64,000 nucleotides of DNA from Copromyces sp. CBS 386.78 (Eukaryota; Ascomycota; Sordariomycetes; Sordariales; Sordariaceae): assembly GCA_030685235.1 (NCBI GenBank), contig MU839128.1, positions 186,001 to 250,000 on the forward strand. The letters run 5' to 3'. The translations under genes and the position numbers were made by a program. The notes below the pieces were generated by a model. It saw only the letters and a list, made by a program, of their open reading frames with translations, made no database searches and was not told where the DNA came from. Shown here in pieces: positions 45,981-57,252 of the stretch (positions are counted from its first letter, which is position 1; each line of letters begins with the position of its first letter).

Positions 45981-48519
45981 TTACGCCCGAATATACGCGA
46001 GACACTCCTGGGCAACGTCCTTGAGGCGCTGCTCCTGAGCCTGTCCGATCACCTCCCTCAACCAAGCATCAACGCCCTGCTTCTTCGCCTCCGCTACTGG
46101 CTGTTGGCCAATAGAGAGAACCATGCCGAGCGCCATGAGAGCGCGGAACAGGACTTCAGGATCCTTCTGCTTGCGCACGGTTGCCTCGACAATCATGATG
46201 AGGAGAGCAATCTCGTCCAAGTTCGCATCCACCTTTCTTTCCCTGTAAAATAGGCAAGCAAAGTTGAAGGCTGCCGAAGTTAGGGCAATCTGGAAGTTGT
46301 TGTTCTCAGCACCAATCACGCCCTTGTCCCCGTCGAGACCGACAACGTGTCCCATAAGGGAGAGGATCTCGCCACCCTTGCTGGCTACGAGCTCCCGGCC
46401 GTCGTCAAGCTTGAATAAGTTGACAATGGTACGGAGAGCCATCATGACGCTGTTGGCATTTGCCTTTGCTGCGTCAAGCTTGTTGGTGACAAAGTCACTC
46501 AGTGAGCCCTCTGCAGTAACGGTATCCTCCACGTCAAGAGCTCCTCTGACCGCAATGTCGATGATGTCGCCATAGCGGTCGTCTGTGATGGAAGCCGCGG
46601 CGGGCCAGGCGGCGAGACATCGGAGAATATCTAGCGCTGGCAGCCTGTCGGCATACGGCCACCGAGTAATGATTGTAAGGAGGATAGGTTTCGATGCGTC
46701 CAAGTTGGTCAGCTTTCCGGCGGCAGAAGCTGGCTGAAGCAGCTGCTTGACCAGTCCCTCAAGAACCTCAACGTTGTCAGGGTTCATCGCGATATGCTTG
46801 TTCCCGGCCTGGATATGTTTAGTATTGACCGTCTTGAGTCTAGCCAGGGCCGGCTCAAGTTTACCGTTAGTCAAACTGAGAAATTCGGTATGCGGCAAGT
46901 ATTTGGGCTTCGCAGGTTGACTGTCCTGGCCAGGGATGTATCGAGAGTCGGTACTGTAAGGGTCGCTTGAGGGGGCCTCGGTAGTCTGTCCTAGGGTGGC
47001 ACCCTGAGTGTTTTGTGTGATGAAGTTGGCGACGTTGTCGAGATACGAGATTGGGAGCTCATTATCACCAAGGAACTTGGTGGCTGCGTCGTACGGATTC
47101 ATCGACAGATTGTAAGGGAGCTTGAGTGGTGGCTTGCCGTCCTCAATATCCACGTCAAAGACGTAGTCGTACTCCTTACCGTTGTACGACACCTTTTTCC
47201 CACTACTACCAGCAGAATCAACAACGGTTCCGACGTGGATCCACTCTTGTTGGCCTGCGTAACATGTTAGCTTTGCTCATAGAGTAACAGCGGACTGGTT
47301 GCACTTACCCATGGACCATTGGTAGGCGCCAATGGTGCCATCCTCCTCCCTAATCATCTTGATCTGACCATCCTTGGCCCCGGTGTTGATTTGCAGCCAG
47401 TCCTTGGTATCAAGCTTCTCCTTGTTGATATTAGAGGCGACCTGTTGCTGTGGGATTGCGGAGTTCCGGACGGACTCTTCGAACTGAGCGATGGTTTGGG
47501 CGTCCGCTGTCCGATCAGCGCTCCGGGTGAAGACACGGACCATGTTGTCGCTGGCACCGGACACAATGTCGCCATTTTCGGGACAGACGGCAACAGTCCA
47601 AACTGAGATGGCAGGGTGTGTGATAGTCTGGATGCATTCAGAGCCCCTCCAGATTCTCAAAGTGCGGTCTTCTCCAGAACTAACAATCTCGCCGGTAGAT
47701 AGGGCGGCAAGCGAGTAGATGAAGCTGTCATGGCCTTGGAGATTTCCCACCTCTTTTCCTGACAGCTTCCACAGCCGAATGACGCTATCGTTACCGGCAC
47801 TGGCAAAATCAGCACCACTGGGGTGACCCTTCAGGCCCGAGGGGAGCTTGCACAATGCACGCACAACATCACCGGTCCTGAGGGTGCGTGAGGGTTCGAT
47901 TTCCAGGCCCGTAGCGCCCTTCAGTCGGAATATCCGTACGTTGTTGTCTGCGCTGCCGGTAATAACTGTATCGGCGTCGTATGCGATAACTGTCCAGACA
48001 CCTCTGTTGTCCATGTTGTGGTTGAGCACATGGGCCATCTCCCAGGTAGCGGTGTTCCAAACGATCGCTTTGCCATCCCAGCTGCCAGAAACAAGCCATT
48101 TGCCGTCGGGTGAGACATCGAGTGTGCACACATTGTGACCATGTCCAACTAGCAGTCGCTCGGCATTGATATCGTGTGTCGCATTCGGCTTCTTGACCTC
48201 TATGATGGGCTCGGCGCCGCCTGAGACAACCAGGCCGTCGGAGTATTCGCCGGAAGGTGGGATGAAGGTGAGAGAGTTGATGTAGGCATGGCCTTGGCTA
48301 ACGATGGTGTCGTCGAAGGGTGACTGGCTTGTCGCCTTGCGCCAAAGCCGAACAGTGTGGTCTCGGGAGGCAGAGAGGACGACGTTAGCTGCTGGGAAGC
48401 TAACTGCTCGAACCTAGGCGACGCAAGTGTCAGCTTTGAATGACGGACCTCTTTGTCGCCGTACTCACATCGGATTCGTGGCCCTTTAGTTGGGCTGAGA
48501 GCTTATAGTCCTGCACCAT
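45981..48519 (-). CDS. Doa1/Ufd3/PLAA-like ubiquitin-binding WD40 protein
   Basis: A Cdc48 (p97) cofactor in ubiquitin homeostasis, ribophagy and endosomal sorting. Exons are 48469-48519, 47309-48413 and 45981-47254, with introns of 55 and 54 bp, giving 809 residues. The architecture is complete. A seven-bladed WD40 propeller spans about 1-300 (repeats ending VRLWRK, AIVWNT, VRIFRL, IRLWKL, LRIWRG, VRVFTR). A PFU domain at about 385-470 contains the EWIHVGTVVDS...GKEYDYVFDVDIEDGKPPLKLPYN block that binds ubiquitin. A C-terminal PUL armadillo-like domain spans about 540-809 and ends ...ECLAYIRA. Start choice: the same frame stays open upstream to 48627, but the ATG at 48519 gives the conserved start YKLSAQLKGHESD. 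It is divergent from STRAP. Confidence 0.93.
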
Positions 48520-50029
48520 CTTTGTTGTTGTGGATGGGACCTCGGCCGATGGTGATGGGGGGAAGACGGGGGCGGGGCTCAGTAGTGGCGGCGAGCGTGC
48601 TCCTTCAAGTCGACGATGGGACAACACAGGCGTGGGCGAGCTTCAGAAGGGCAATATAAATCGTGGTTTCGAGCTCGAGAAGGTTGAAGGCGAAAATTGC
48701 AGGTATTCGAATGGCAGAGAGCGAGACGCGCTTGATTTGTAAGAAAGCCGAGGGTATACTACCTCTAAGACTGGGAAATAGAAGGAATGGGAATTGGGTC
48801 GAAGTTCCGATGGCAGGAGCGGTCCTCAGCTTCGTCCATGTACGGACCTGATAGATGACGAACTGGAGTTGCGGATACCGCCCGTGGTATCGATATCGGC
48901 AGGGGCGGGGGGCGGGGCACCGCTGTCCAGGCGGTTCACCCAGGCAGGAGGCGGCGGAGCTCGAGCCACTGGGTGGTTTGATACAAGGAGGTTCGTCTGG
49001 TCACACCTACAAACCTGAGCCTCAACTGGCAATCACTTTTCATCTGGAAAATTCGGGGCAAAGCACGCCCTTAGTCTTCAAGTTTTGTCTTCGGGGTTTC
49101 AAGGACCTCAAGTGTTGTAAAGGTTTTTGGTTGTTCCTCGACGACTTGACTCAGAAGCTTGACTTACTTTTAAAGTATTATCACAGCCGATTTAACACTC
49201 CCCTGTAAACTACGGATATGTAGAGGTATCATAACAGTATATTTACGCAATTATTCAGGACATTAACCTTTCCACTGCTTTGGCTGTAAGCTCCCTGGTG
49301 TTGTTGGTTCCTTATCAATTTCTAACTGCGATAGCTCCCGCCTCCTGGCGCAATAGGTCGTCTCATAACATCCATGCCCAATATCATGCCCACGGACAAG
49401 TCGCGGCTGCGTACCTCTAACTACCTAGGTAGTAGGTAGGTACCTAATGTAGTGCCGTGGTGCTGGTGGCTGCCTGCCGGGGGCACTTTCAGCGGGCAGT
49501 CCCTGGACTCCGCAGGGGCACCTGTGACGGAGGGGACACCCTGACGGCAACCAGGTGCCACCAGTGCATCGCCCCGTCGCAGCCAGAGCAACGCCAAACT
49601 CATTCTTTCTCCTCCCGTCTTCACCTCTACGCAATCCTACCTACTACGGTATACTTACCTTACTCTTTTGACGGCGCCACGAGATATGACAACCACAACT
49701 CTGGCATAATCTCTCCATTTCTTTTTCGGTTAAACACTTGACGATTTTGGGATCTCTCTCTTCACGACCGTTACGCTTTCCATTCATTTCCGTTGTCCGA
49801 CTCTTCGACTCGACTTGCGAAACTGCAGTGACGATAGATTTGCCCCTCCTGGCTTTTCTCTACACGCCGTCATCCGTCACCAACGATTTCTTCGATACTC
49901 TAGGCCGCCTCCATACTCCTCACTAATCGACGGGACTCACTGTCTCCATATCCTCTCCAAGGGCCGACCACCGTCCAGGTTTCTCATATCCTGCTTCAGT
50001 CCTTACATATCACGACATCACGATCCACA
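48520..50029. other. 1.5-kb bidirectional promoter region (Doa1/STRAP)
   Basis: No exon is supported. A palindromic, self-repeating patch around 49,419-49,446 (ctacctaggtag, then taggtaggtacc) stands out. A CT-rich region with several CACGAC-type words precedes the 50030 start. Confidence 0.5.
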
Positions 50030-51554
50030 ATGACCGAACCCACGCGCCGTCAGACAGTCCCTTTGACCTGCCATGGCCACTCGCGGCCTGTCACCCACTT
50101 GAGCTTCTCACCGCTCGAAAAGGAAGATTCCTACTACATGATTTCTTCCTGCAAAGGTATACACGGGTCTTTCATGGTGTTGCCACCAAACACACCTGAC
50201 CAAGGTTACTGACGTGGCTCTTCCTACAGATGGCAACCCTATGCTCCGCGACGGCCAAACTGGTGATTGGATTGGCACCTTTCTAGGACACAAGGGAGCT
50301 ACATGGCAAGCAAGGCTCAGCCCTGATGCGTCGACCGCTGCGACCTCTTCTGCGGACTTTAGCGCCAAGATTTGGGACACCCACACTGGCGAACTGCTCT
50401 ATGTCCTCAAGCACGACCATATTGTCCGCGCCATTGCCTATCCTTACGATAACTCCGGACTGCTCGCCACTGGTGGATACGAAAAGAAGCTTCGCATCTT
50501 TGACCTGGCGGATCAGAGGCCGGCTACTTCCCCATCAGGCACCACTCCCGAACCAGTCACGATTGACGCATCCAAGGCTTTTGAGATTGGTGAAGGGGTA
50601 CACAAAGATATCATCAAGTTCATCGTTTGGGCTCGCGACCCCAACGTAATCATTACCGCGTCTGGCGATACGCTCCGCTGGTTTGATCTTCCCTCTCGTC
50701 GCTGTGTACGTGAGGCGAAGCTGGAAGGCGAGATCAAGTCTTGCGAGCTGGTTTCCCTCGCCCCTTCGCACAGCGCCCCCACCGACATCGGCGGCGGTCT
50801 CCCTGTTCTTGCCGTAGCTGCGGGCAAGACCGCCTACTTTTGGGGTGGAAGTCGGGCTGAGGACGAGCTGAAGAGGATCACGCTGCCACACGGAATTGCC
50901 AGTGTGGGGCTGGACCTCAAGGGCAGGAAATTTGTTGTTGGCGAGGAGCCGGGTACTTGGGCTCGCGTCTACACCTGGGATGAGGGCAAGGAGATCGATG
51001 TGCACAAGGGCCACCACGGTCCCATCTGGTCCATTGCGTTTTCTCCCGACGGCAATCTGTACGCAACAGGGTCTGAGGATGGCACGATCAAGATGTGGAA
51101 GAATTGCGACGGCTATTACGGGCTCTGGCGTGGGGGTGTATCTGGCACTGGCACCGACTAGGAGAAGAAGCATCAATGCCCCGATTTCGGCTCAGCGAAG
51201 GAGCACTCTTTCATACAGACGGCGGGTGTACTGAAGGATATCACAAACCACGGCGTTGCTTCGGCTGATGTTTCTGATCTCCTCAGCTTTGAGGTTCCGG
51301 GCACATCGGCCGTGAATCCTCACTCTGATCTACTGCTCAGCTATTCACCAAACAAGTACGATAAGCCCCTGTCACCCGTCCGTCTGAGGGGTCATACCAA
51401 CAAGGCATCTCCTCTACGGTTTGAGATTGATGTCGAGTCGCCCTCCGATACCAGTTCCGACCTTTTGCTCAGCTATTCGCCGAATAAGTACGATAAGCCC
51501 TTGTCGCCAGTTCGCTTGACCCGGCATTCCAGACCGGCATCCAACCTGCGTTGA
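50030..51554 (+). CDS. STRAP/Unrip-like WD40 protein with alternative C-terminus
   Basis: Exons are 50030-50156, 50230-51135 and 51196-51554, giving 463 residues; the alternative without intron 2 stops at TAG 51159-51161 with 352 residues. The WD40 propeller starts TCHGHSRPVTHLSFSP and includes DGNPMLRDGQTGDWIGTFLGHKGATW, AKIWDTHTGELL, LRIFDLADQRP, LRWFDLPS and GTIKMWKNCDGYYGLWR, as in human STRAP, an SMN-complex and signalling scaffold. Intron 1 is 73 bp (GTATAC...CCTACAG, phase 1). Proposed intron 2 is 60 bp (GTGTAT...GCTCAG, phase 1). It preserves the frame, removes the TAG and adds a 119-residue tail with two identical 21-residue repeats (residues 388-408 and 432-452). The donor is weak and no good branch site is seen, so both isoforms may exist. 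Confidence 0.88.
51324..51518 (+). repeat. two copies of a 63-bp coding repeat with only synonymous differences
   Basis: Copies at 51324-51386 and 51456-51518 encode the identical peptide SDLLLSYSPNKY...PVRL (21 residues). They differ at 13 of 63 nucleotides, every one synonymous. A weaker similarity (H...AS.LR) continues after each copy. This pattern indicates selection on the encoded peptide and hence translation of the region downstream of the TAG at 51159. Confidence 0.9.
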
Positions 51555-52443
51555 CCTGTGTTCGAGATCCGCTCGATACACAGAGAAAGCGTACGTATTT
51601 TGGGTTGGGGTTGGTTATCTCCGACAATGCTGTACTGTTTTCAACAGCATCTGGGTTGGCGAGGTCTTATGAGAGTATAGCTGGTACATCAAAAATACTC
51701 CGTTGCGCTAAGCAGGCGAGGAGGTCATGATTGTGGACGGGATGGACTCTTATATCAGCAGATAGATGGCCCCGTACATGGGGATTCACGTGGGATTACC
51801 CTATCTTATAAGTACCATGCCGGTTACCATGCTTTGCTCATTTATGTTTACTAGATTAGGGGTGAAGATGGTGAGAGGGCCATGATTCGTTGGTCTAGCT
51901 CACTCAAGGCTCGACGAGAACTTGAAAAATACCAAACAACCAGCAATTCGTATCATTGTCCCATGTTACCAGTGATGTGCAGTTTCACAAGAGTTGTGGC
52001 GAGTTTCAGAGACACCTGATCGAGCAGTGACCAGTCGGCATATTACATCATCCAACTGCCATACAAGAAATTGTTTCCTATTGCGGTTTTATCGGACATG
52101 TGGTCATGCCACCGAACGGGCATTGCCAGTTGCCAAATTTGGCATCCATTTCGACTCACTTGCCGTTTTCGTGCAACACTTCCAGGTTGTGTTAACTAAG
52201 GTACATAAATGCAATGCAAACTACGGAAGTCCGTTGAATTTATTTCCTTGCACATCCTGCACTCCTCCCCCAATATTCAACAACCAGGATCCTATAAAAG
52301 ATGATCTCCATTCGGGACAAACCAAACAAACAAATCGATTTCACCCAAACATCCTCGTCAACATTCCAATCATTCCAGTGCTCTCACAGCATCTACTGAA
52401 AACACAATCCACAGACTTTCAGTCAATCATCCATTCTCTCACC
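51555..52443. other. intergenic
   Basis: This 3' region of STRAP and upstream region of the small ORF holds no supported exon. The frame upstream of 52,444 is open from 51,994 but shows no coding character. Confidence 0.45.
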
Positions 52444-52683
52444 ATGGGTCACTCATACAACAAGGCGGCTACGGCCACAAACATCGAACCTCCCATGCAA
52501 TGGACCGACCAAACCCAACACAAATATTGCGGCAAGATCGACAGAGGCCGGATTGGCAAGCCCAACAAGGCCCAAAAGTGCGACGCCTGCCTGCAAGTCA
52601 AGGCCCACCAAGCGAAGGAATTTCAGAGGGACACCGACAACCGTCGACAAGACAAGATGGCCTGGTGTTTGAGCTACGAGTGA
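52444..52683 (+). CDS. small hypothetical protein (79 aa) with CxxC
   Basis: A single-exon frame starts at CACCATGG (good context): MGHSYNKAATATNIEPP... It is hydrophilic and basic, with four cysteines (YCGK, KCDAC, WCLS), so a small zinc-binding or redox motif is conceivable. It has no signal peptide or membrane helix. An AT-rich, CT-rich leader with CAAACAAACAAATC-type words precedes it, as in real fungal promoters. I recognise no family. The in-frame extension upstream (to 51,994) looks non-coding. It could still be a chance frame. Confidence 0.45.
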   Translation: MGHSYNKAATATNIEPPMQWTDQTQHKYCGKIDRGRIGKPNKAQKCDACLQVKAHQAKEFQRDTDNRRQDKMAWCLSYE

Positions 52684-53643
52684 TCGATGCCGATGGCTCT
52701 CCTCCACCCGAACCGACCTCGGCTCGATTCTGTCCCAAGACACTACACTACACACTGGACAATTTCTCAGTTTTTCCTACGATTTTTTTAACTTGGCTTT
52801 TTACCGACATCGCTCTGCACCGAAGAGAACCAACGTCGCGACGACGGGTTACACGATTACGATACACGATACACAAGATGGGTGGCGTTTTTTTGTTTTT
52901 TTTTTTTCCTCTGGCCTCATTGATAGACTTTGGCTTGGTGGGAGCACTGGGTGTGCTGGCATGAATGGGATTTCTTGTAAGACTCGAGCCTACTTCCGTG
53001 GCATTCGGATAGCCAGAAACTAACAAACATTCTCATAGTTGTTGAAATGGCGAACCGAAGACATGCGGTAGAAGACGATTACGCTCGACGGCCTGGAGGT
53101 CATGGTGTTTGCCAGTATCGGACTGCAAGCGCTGGAGGATGGCAGGATTCATACCGGGCTGAAAGAAGGAGGTTCGACATTGGGAATGGGATAGCAGCAG
53201 GGGAAACACTACGTTCGCGTGTTTCGAGTTTGACCCATGAATCAATACCACAAGCTGCGTCTCTTTCCTCACGTACTGCATCGTGGAAATCACAACAATT
53301 ATGGTATTAATCGTAAGTGTCCGAAGCGGTATGGATTATTGGAAAAGAGTATGATGCCGTGATCTGGTCGTCCGACCGTGGGTTGTTATCTGGGACCACA
53401 TCCAAGCCACTGCGATTTTGTACACACAAGACAGCTGCTACACGAAAACCACAAACCACATACAACCAAGCAAATATCGCATGCGTTCTTATTTCGTGCA
53501 AATTATGGAATGAGTGTGCTGTGATTATTTTAATCCAAGGCCGAGCGTAGGAAAGTAGGGGGCAAGCTGCGCTGAGTAAAGGTGGTCATATAAGTTCAAC
53601 CAACCTGTGGAATGTCAACAAACATCGGACCATATCAGTTCAA
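52684..53643. other. intergenic
   Basis: T-rich runs occur near 52,779-52,788 and 52,889-52,908. Short open frames on both strands (53,033-53,550) lack domains and consistent introns. No gene is supported. Confidence 0.45.
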
Positions 53644-53735
53644 TCGGGTATGGTGTAGCGGTAACATCGTTGACTCTCACTTCTCAGGAGTGACTGCTCT
53701 CTCAACAGCCCCGGGTTCGACTCCCGGTATCCGAG
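53644..53735 (+). tRNA. tRNA-Glu(CTC) with 21-nt intron
   Basis: The acceptor stem pairs TCGGGTA with TATCCGA, with discriminator G. The D-arm region is GGTGTAGCGGTAACAT and the T-arm CCGGGTTCGACTCCCGG. The anticodon stem is GTTGA/TCAAC and the loop CT-CTC-A...C gives anticodon CTC (decodes GAG). The intron 53680-53700 lies at position 37/38. Internal box B (GGTTCGACTCC) is intact, and a T-run (tctttttttg) just downstream would terminate RNA polymerase III. Confidence 0.92.
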
Positions 53736-54303
53736 TCTCCAACATCTTTTTTTGATGAAATTTTACTTACCCATCCGGTGGAGCTGGGGTGCATGTGATA
53801 AAAGCCCCACAGGGTTTTGTTTGAGGACCCTTCAGGTTTAAAAATAGCAGCACTTCAATTGACAACCACCGCGTGTGAATGGATTTGGTGATGGTGAAAA
53901 ATATTCTTCAGAACTGTCACCCCGTGCCCTGTTCAAGACCGTGAACTGGTCATTGCGATGCCTGCACACTGCTTGCTCCTCCTTCAGGTTGTCTTTTTAA
54001 AATGCTCAGATATCGATAAGCCCCCCTCCATCATGGCTTATGACGTCAAATTGTCGTCGCCTCTGCGTTCAGACTGACGATGAGTGTCGTCAACCCCCCC
54101 TCCCTTCTCATTGCCATACTTAGTAGTCAAATCAAACAGCAAACCATCTTTTCTTTGTTCTTTCTTTCTTCCCTCTTCTCACAAGCAAAGAATGCCAACT
54201 GGCAACACCAAGAAAGTCGTAAAAAAAACCAGGCCAAGAGAACCTTAGCGAGCAATCACCCACACCCATATCTCATCCCAAACATCAGCCACAAGCAACC
54301 AAT
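53736..54303. other. intergenic, promoter of LEA-like gene
   Basis: A T-run directly after the tRNA acts as a likely Pol III terminator. A CT-rich and then CA-rich leader precedes 54304. A TGACGTCA-like half-palindrome (tatgacgtcaaa) at about 54,040-54,048 matches a CRE/ATF-type stress element, in keeping with an LEA-type gene, but the link is inference. Confidence 0.45.
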
Positions 54304-54648
54304 ATGGACCCTCAAAAGACCACCAAAAAGGCTCAAGAAACCACCGAGCAGGCCACCGAGCAGGCCTCCGGGGTGGCCTCGGGCATCACCGGCACCATCG
54401 CGAGCGTCGCCAAGCCCGTCACCTCGACGCTCGGCAACACGATCAGCGGCTTGACCGACACGGTCGGAGGAACTGTCGGCGCGGCTACGAGGGGTCTGGG
54501 ACAGACGGTCAATAGTGCTGTTCCGGGAGGCATGGGACAGCCCGTGGGAGATGCGGTGTCGAATATTGGGAGTGGAGTGGAGAGGGGCGTCAAGGAGGTG
54601 GGGAAGGGGGTGAAGGATGCTGGGGAGATGCGGACGAGTGAGGAGTGA
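54304..54648 (+). CDS. small LEA-like / hydrophilin protein
   Basis: Single exon, 114 residues. The start MDPQKTTKKAQETTEQATEQASG is an amphipathic, K/E/T/Q-rich 11-mer-like region. A glycine, threonine and valine-rich body of repeated 'G-T-V-G/S-x-V-x-x-x-x-G' units follows (ITGTIASV, TLGNTISGLTDTVGGTVGAAT, LGQTVNS, VGDAVSNIGSGVERGVKEVGKGVKDAGE). It has no cysteine, signal peptide or enzyme motif. The pattern fits fungal late-embryogenesis-abundant-like proteins and conidial hydrophilins associated with desiccation or heat tolerance. Function is family-level inference. It is convergent with the ferric-reductase-family gene. Confidence 0.75.
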   Translation: MDPQKTTKKAQETTEQATEQASGVASGITGTIASVAKPVTSTLGNTISGLTDTVGGTVGAATRGLGQTVNSAVPGGMGQPVGDAVSNIGSGVERGVKEVGKGVKDAGEMRTSEE

Positions 54649-54990
54649 TGTACTGAATGTGGCCGTGGGTGAAAGGAATGGCGGATGTGGGAATGGGGAA
54701 ATGGAAAATGAAAAAGTGGTATGAAGTTCTTGGTTGGGGTGTATGATAGGTGTTTTTTTTTTTTTTGTTTTTTTTTTTGGGAGGTTTTTTATTTCCATAG
54801 GGTGGGTTACAGATGGATCAAATGGATGTGGTGAATGTATCCTTGTTTGTGTTTCACAGTTGTTCACTTCCCCTCACATAACAATTGAGACTTTTGAGTG
54901 TACACAAACACCGTTCTCATTTTTTGCCGAATCAACTATAAACCATAACCCAACGCCTCGTAATTCCTTCTATCCATAAACCACCTTTTC
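54649..54990. other. convergent 3' intergenic region
   Basis: The region contains a T-rich block (about 54,751-54,790) and no coding sequence. Confidence 0.5.
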
Positions 54991-57252
54991 TTACCATCCG
55001 AACTTCTCAACCGCTATCCTCACATCCAACCCCTCACCAATCACATCAGCACAAGTATTCCTCACCGTCCTATTCAATCCATCCGGTCCCGATGCCACCA
55101 CCGCAGACTCCAGCCCATCGCTCGCGGCATCCAAGATCCACCCCTTCACGATCCCCGCCACGTCCGGCCGCCCAGCCTCCTCCGTCGGCTCCGGAATCAC
55201 CAAGTCCAATCCCAGCGCAACCAACTCATCAAACTGCTCCTGAGGAATCCAATTCCTGTGCGACCGCGAATGCGTCACCCAGAGCATGTGCACTCGCTGC
55301 TTCTGCCTCGTCAAAGGCCGTCCGCTTTTCACTATCTTGTCTTCCTCCTCCTCCTCCTCCTCGTTGTCGTCGTCCAAATCATCATCCTCCCCATCTGATA
55401 GCACTTCCTCCGGTCGTTGAAGCAAAGCCCAAACCAACGGAAACGTGACCGCAATCCCACTACCTCCCGCCACCAAGATGGCACTCCCCGACGCCCGAAG
55501 CATGTCCAGCGCGTGCGAAGAGCCATAGGGCCCGTCTAGTTGGACGGCGACACGGGTATGGCCCGCTTGGGCGTGGCGGAGGAGGTCGGAGGTGAAGCCG
55601 GAGTAGGAGCGGATGAGGAGATTGAACCAGGCGTGAGTTGGTTGCTGTTCAGCAGAGGTAACGACGGGGGCGGCAGAAGCGATGGTGAACGGGTGGGCTT
55701 GTAAAGCGTGGGAGCCGCCTAGAGAGGGAACGGTGAGGAAGACGTGGTCGGTTGGGTTCCAGCCGTTGAGGATGGATCTGTTGGACAAGTTGAACTTCCA
55801 CCAAGGTTGACGTTGACTGGGTTGAGACTGAGCAGAGGGGATGATGTCCCAATCGGCTGATAACAAATAAGTCTGCCCATCTTCCAGCACTTCGATATCG
55901 GCCGTGACGGTCGCCCGCTTAAAGCGCAATCGCCAGACGAGCCGATCCAGTACAAAGATGAGCAGCGACAAAGTGACATAAGGCCGACTGGTATAGAAGT
56001 GAAACCACAGAAACACCAGCGCAGCCATCTGAAGCAGGACATGCGAAGCCAGGAAAAGCTCGTACCATCTCTGCCTGAAACTTCCCAGAGAAGTGAAGTA
56101 GAGCAGCTCATACGACGCGAAAGCGCCCAGACCATTCAGGATAAGCGGATGCGTAAAGTACGCCCACGCAGACTTGGACGCCAACATCCAGTCCTCCGCC
56201 AGAACGAACTGCCAGGTGACCATGCTGACAAAATGCACCAGCGCCATGAAGCACATCATCTCGCCGACGCGGCGGTGAAAGATGTTGAGGGCTTCGTACG
56301 AGTAGCCGGTTAGTAAGCGTAAGGGCTGGTTCTTGGCGCTGAGGAGGTAGAGGAGGGGCAGGTTGACGATGAACATGAAGCCCATTTTGTCGCCGAAGAC
56401 GAAAAAGAAGTCCCACCGGAGCGGGATGAGGAGCATTTGGAAGAAAGCGTTCAACGAGATCCAGAGGACGATGAAGAGGGAGGTGCCGTTGCTGGGGAGG
56501 GTGCGGTTGACGATGGGGATCGGTGGCGGTTGGCGGGCGAGCCAGGAGGAGATGGTGTTGGCGAGGGACGGCTTGCGGTCCAGATGGGTTGAGTTGATGG
56601 TGAGACTGGATGTGCGACCCAGAAGGAGTGGTGAGCGTTCGAGATCAACTAGATTGTCTTTCCAGTAGCCGCCGGTGGGCGTGGAAGTGCCGGGGCTGGA
56701 ACGGCTGGATGATGCTGGCGAAGAAGAGGTTTGTGTCGTTTTTGTCGTCCTTGCCGCCGTCTTCTGGGCCGAGTCTGAATTCCTCCCCTTTATTCTAGCC
56801 ATCCACTTTCGTCGGTCATTTCTGGATTCGCGCCAGTGCAAAATGGCGAAGGCGGCGATGGTGAGGAGAACGGCGATGTTGTAGCAGCCGGCGATGAAGC
56901 GTGCGTTGAAAAGGGCTTGGACGAGCTCCAAGAGATATTCGAGCTTGTCTGGGGGGACCAGGTCGAGGGGGTCGCCACCCTCTTCATTGCTGTTTATGAC
57001 ATCTCGGACTGCCAATATCGACGACGACGAGGTTGAAGATAGCGCGGATATGGCGTTGCGCAGAGCGTCCCGCGCCCATGCGCCCTTTTGCGCGTAGTCC
57101 ATGAGCTGATTGGTGTTTGTGATTTGGAGGACGGGATATGCAAAGGGACTAGACCGCAGTGTCACCAATGCAGAGAAGCTTCGATGAAAGACTGTGAAAA
57201 CGGGACGGGAATGACGGAACACCGGACGGACGTGGGAGGCGAGGGCGATCAC
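54991..57252 (-). CDS. ferric-reductase-family transmembrane oxidoreductase (FRE/NOX-like)
   Basis: Single exon, 753 residues. Membrane haem-flavoprotein moving electrons from NAD(P)H across a membrane. One helix lies at about 121-139. A low-complexity loop follows, then a six-helix ferric-reductase core (about 257-440) with two bis-haem pairs in HX13H spacing, H326/H340 and H404/H418. FAD-binding HPFTIAS lies at 520-526, a nucleotide motif AGGSGI at 595-600 and a terminal VASGPDGL. An acidic block (about 615-645, encoded by a CTC/GTC-type microsatellite) interrupts the NAD domain. The N-terminus (MIALASHVRPVFRHSRPVFTVFHRSF) is arginine/hydrophobic-rich without acidic residues, resembling a mitochondrial targeting sequence as in AIM14-like or mitochondrial Fre proteins. 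Substrate (iron, copper or oxygen) cannot be told. Confidence 0.86.
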   Translation of the reverse strand: MIALASHVRPVFRHSRPVFTVFHRSFSALVTLRSSPFAYPVLQITNTNQLMDYAQKGAWARDALRNAISALSSTSSSSILAVRDVINSNEEGGDPLDLVPPDKLEYLLELVQALFNARFIAGCYNIAVLLTIAAFAILHWRESRNDRRKWMARIKGRNSDSAQKTAARTTKTTQTSSSPASSSRSSPGTSTPTGGYWKDNLVDLERSPLLLGRTSSLTINSTHLDRKPSLANTISSWLARQPPPIPIVNRTLPSNGTSLFIVLWISLNAFFQMLLIPLRWDFFFVFGDKMGFMFIVNLPLLYLLSAKNQPLRLLTGYSYEALNIFHRRVGEMMCFMALVHFVSMVTWQFVLAEDWMLASKSAWAYFTHPLILNGLGAFASYELLYFTSLGSFRQRWYELFLASHVLLQMAALVFLWFHFYTSRPYVTLSLLIFVLDRLVWRLRFKRATVTADIEVLEDGQTYLLSADWDIIPSAQSQPSQRQPWWKFNLSNRSILNGWNPTDHVFLTVPSLGGSHALQAHPFTIASAAPVVTSAEQQPTHAWFNLLIRSYSGFTSDLLRHAQAGHTRVAVQLDGPYGSSHALDMLRASGSAILVAGGSGIAVTFPLVWALLQRPEEVLSDGEDDDLDDDNEEEEEEEDKIVKSGRPLTRQKQRVHMLWVTHSRSHRNWIPQEQFDELVALGLDLVIPEPTEEAGRPDVAGIVKGWILDAASDGLESAVVASGPDGLNRTVRNTCADVIGEGLDVRIAVEKFGW

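Noticed and set aside
51136..51161. 26-nt intron ending at the TAG itself (GTGTAT...GACTAG) in STRAP
   Set aside because: Too short for a spliceosomal intron and it would break the frame; the 60-nt alternative is better.
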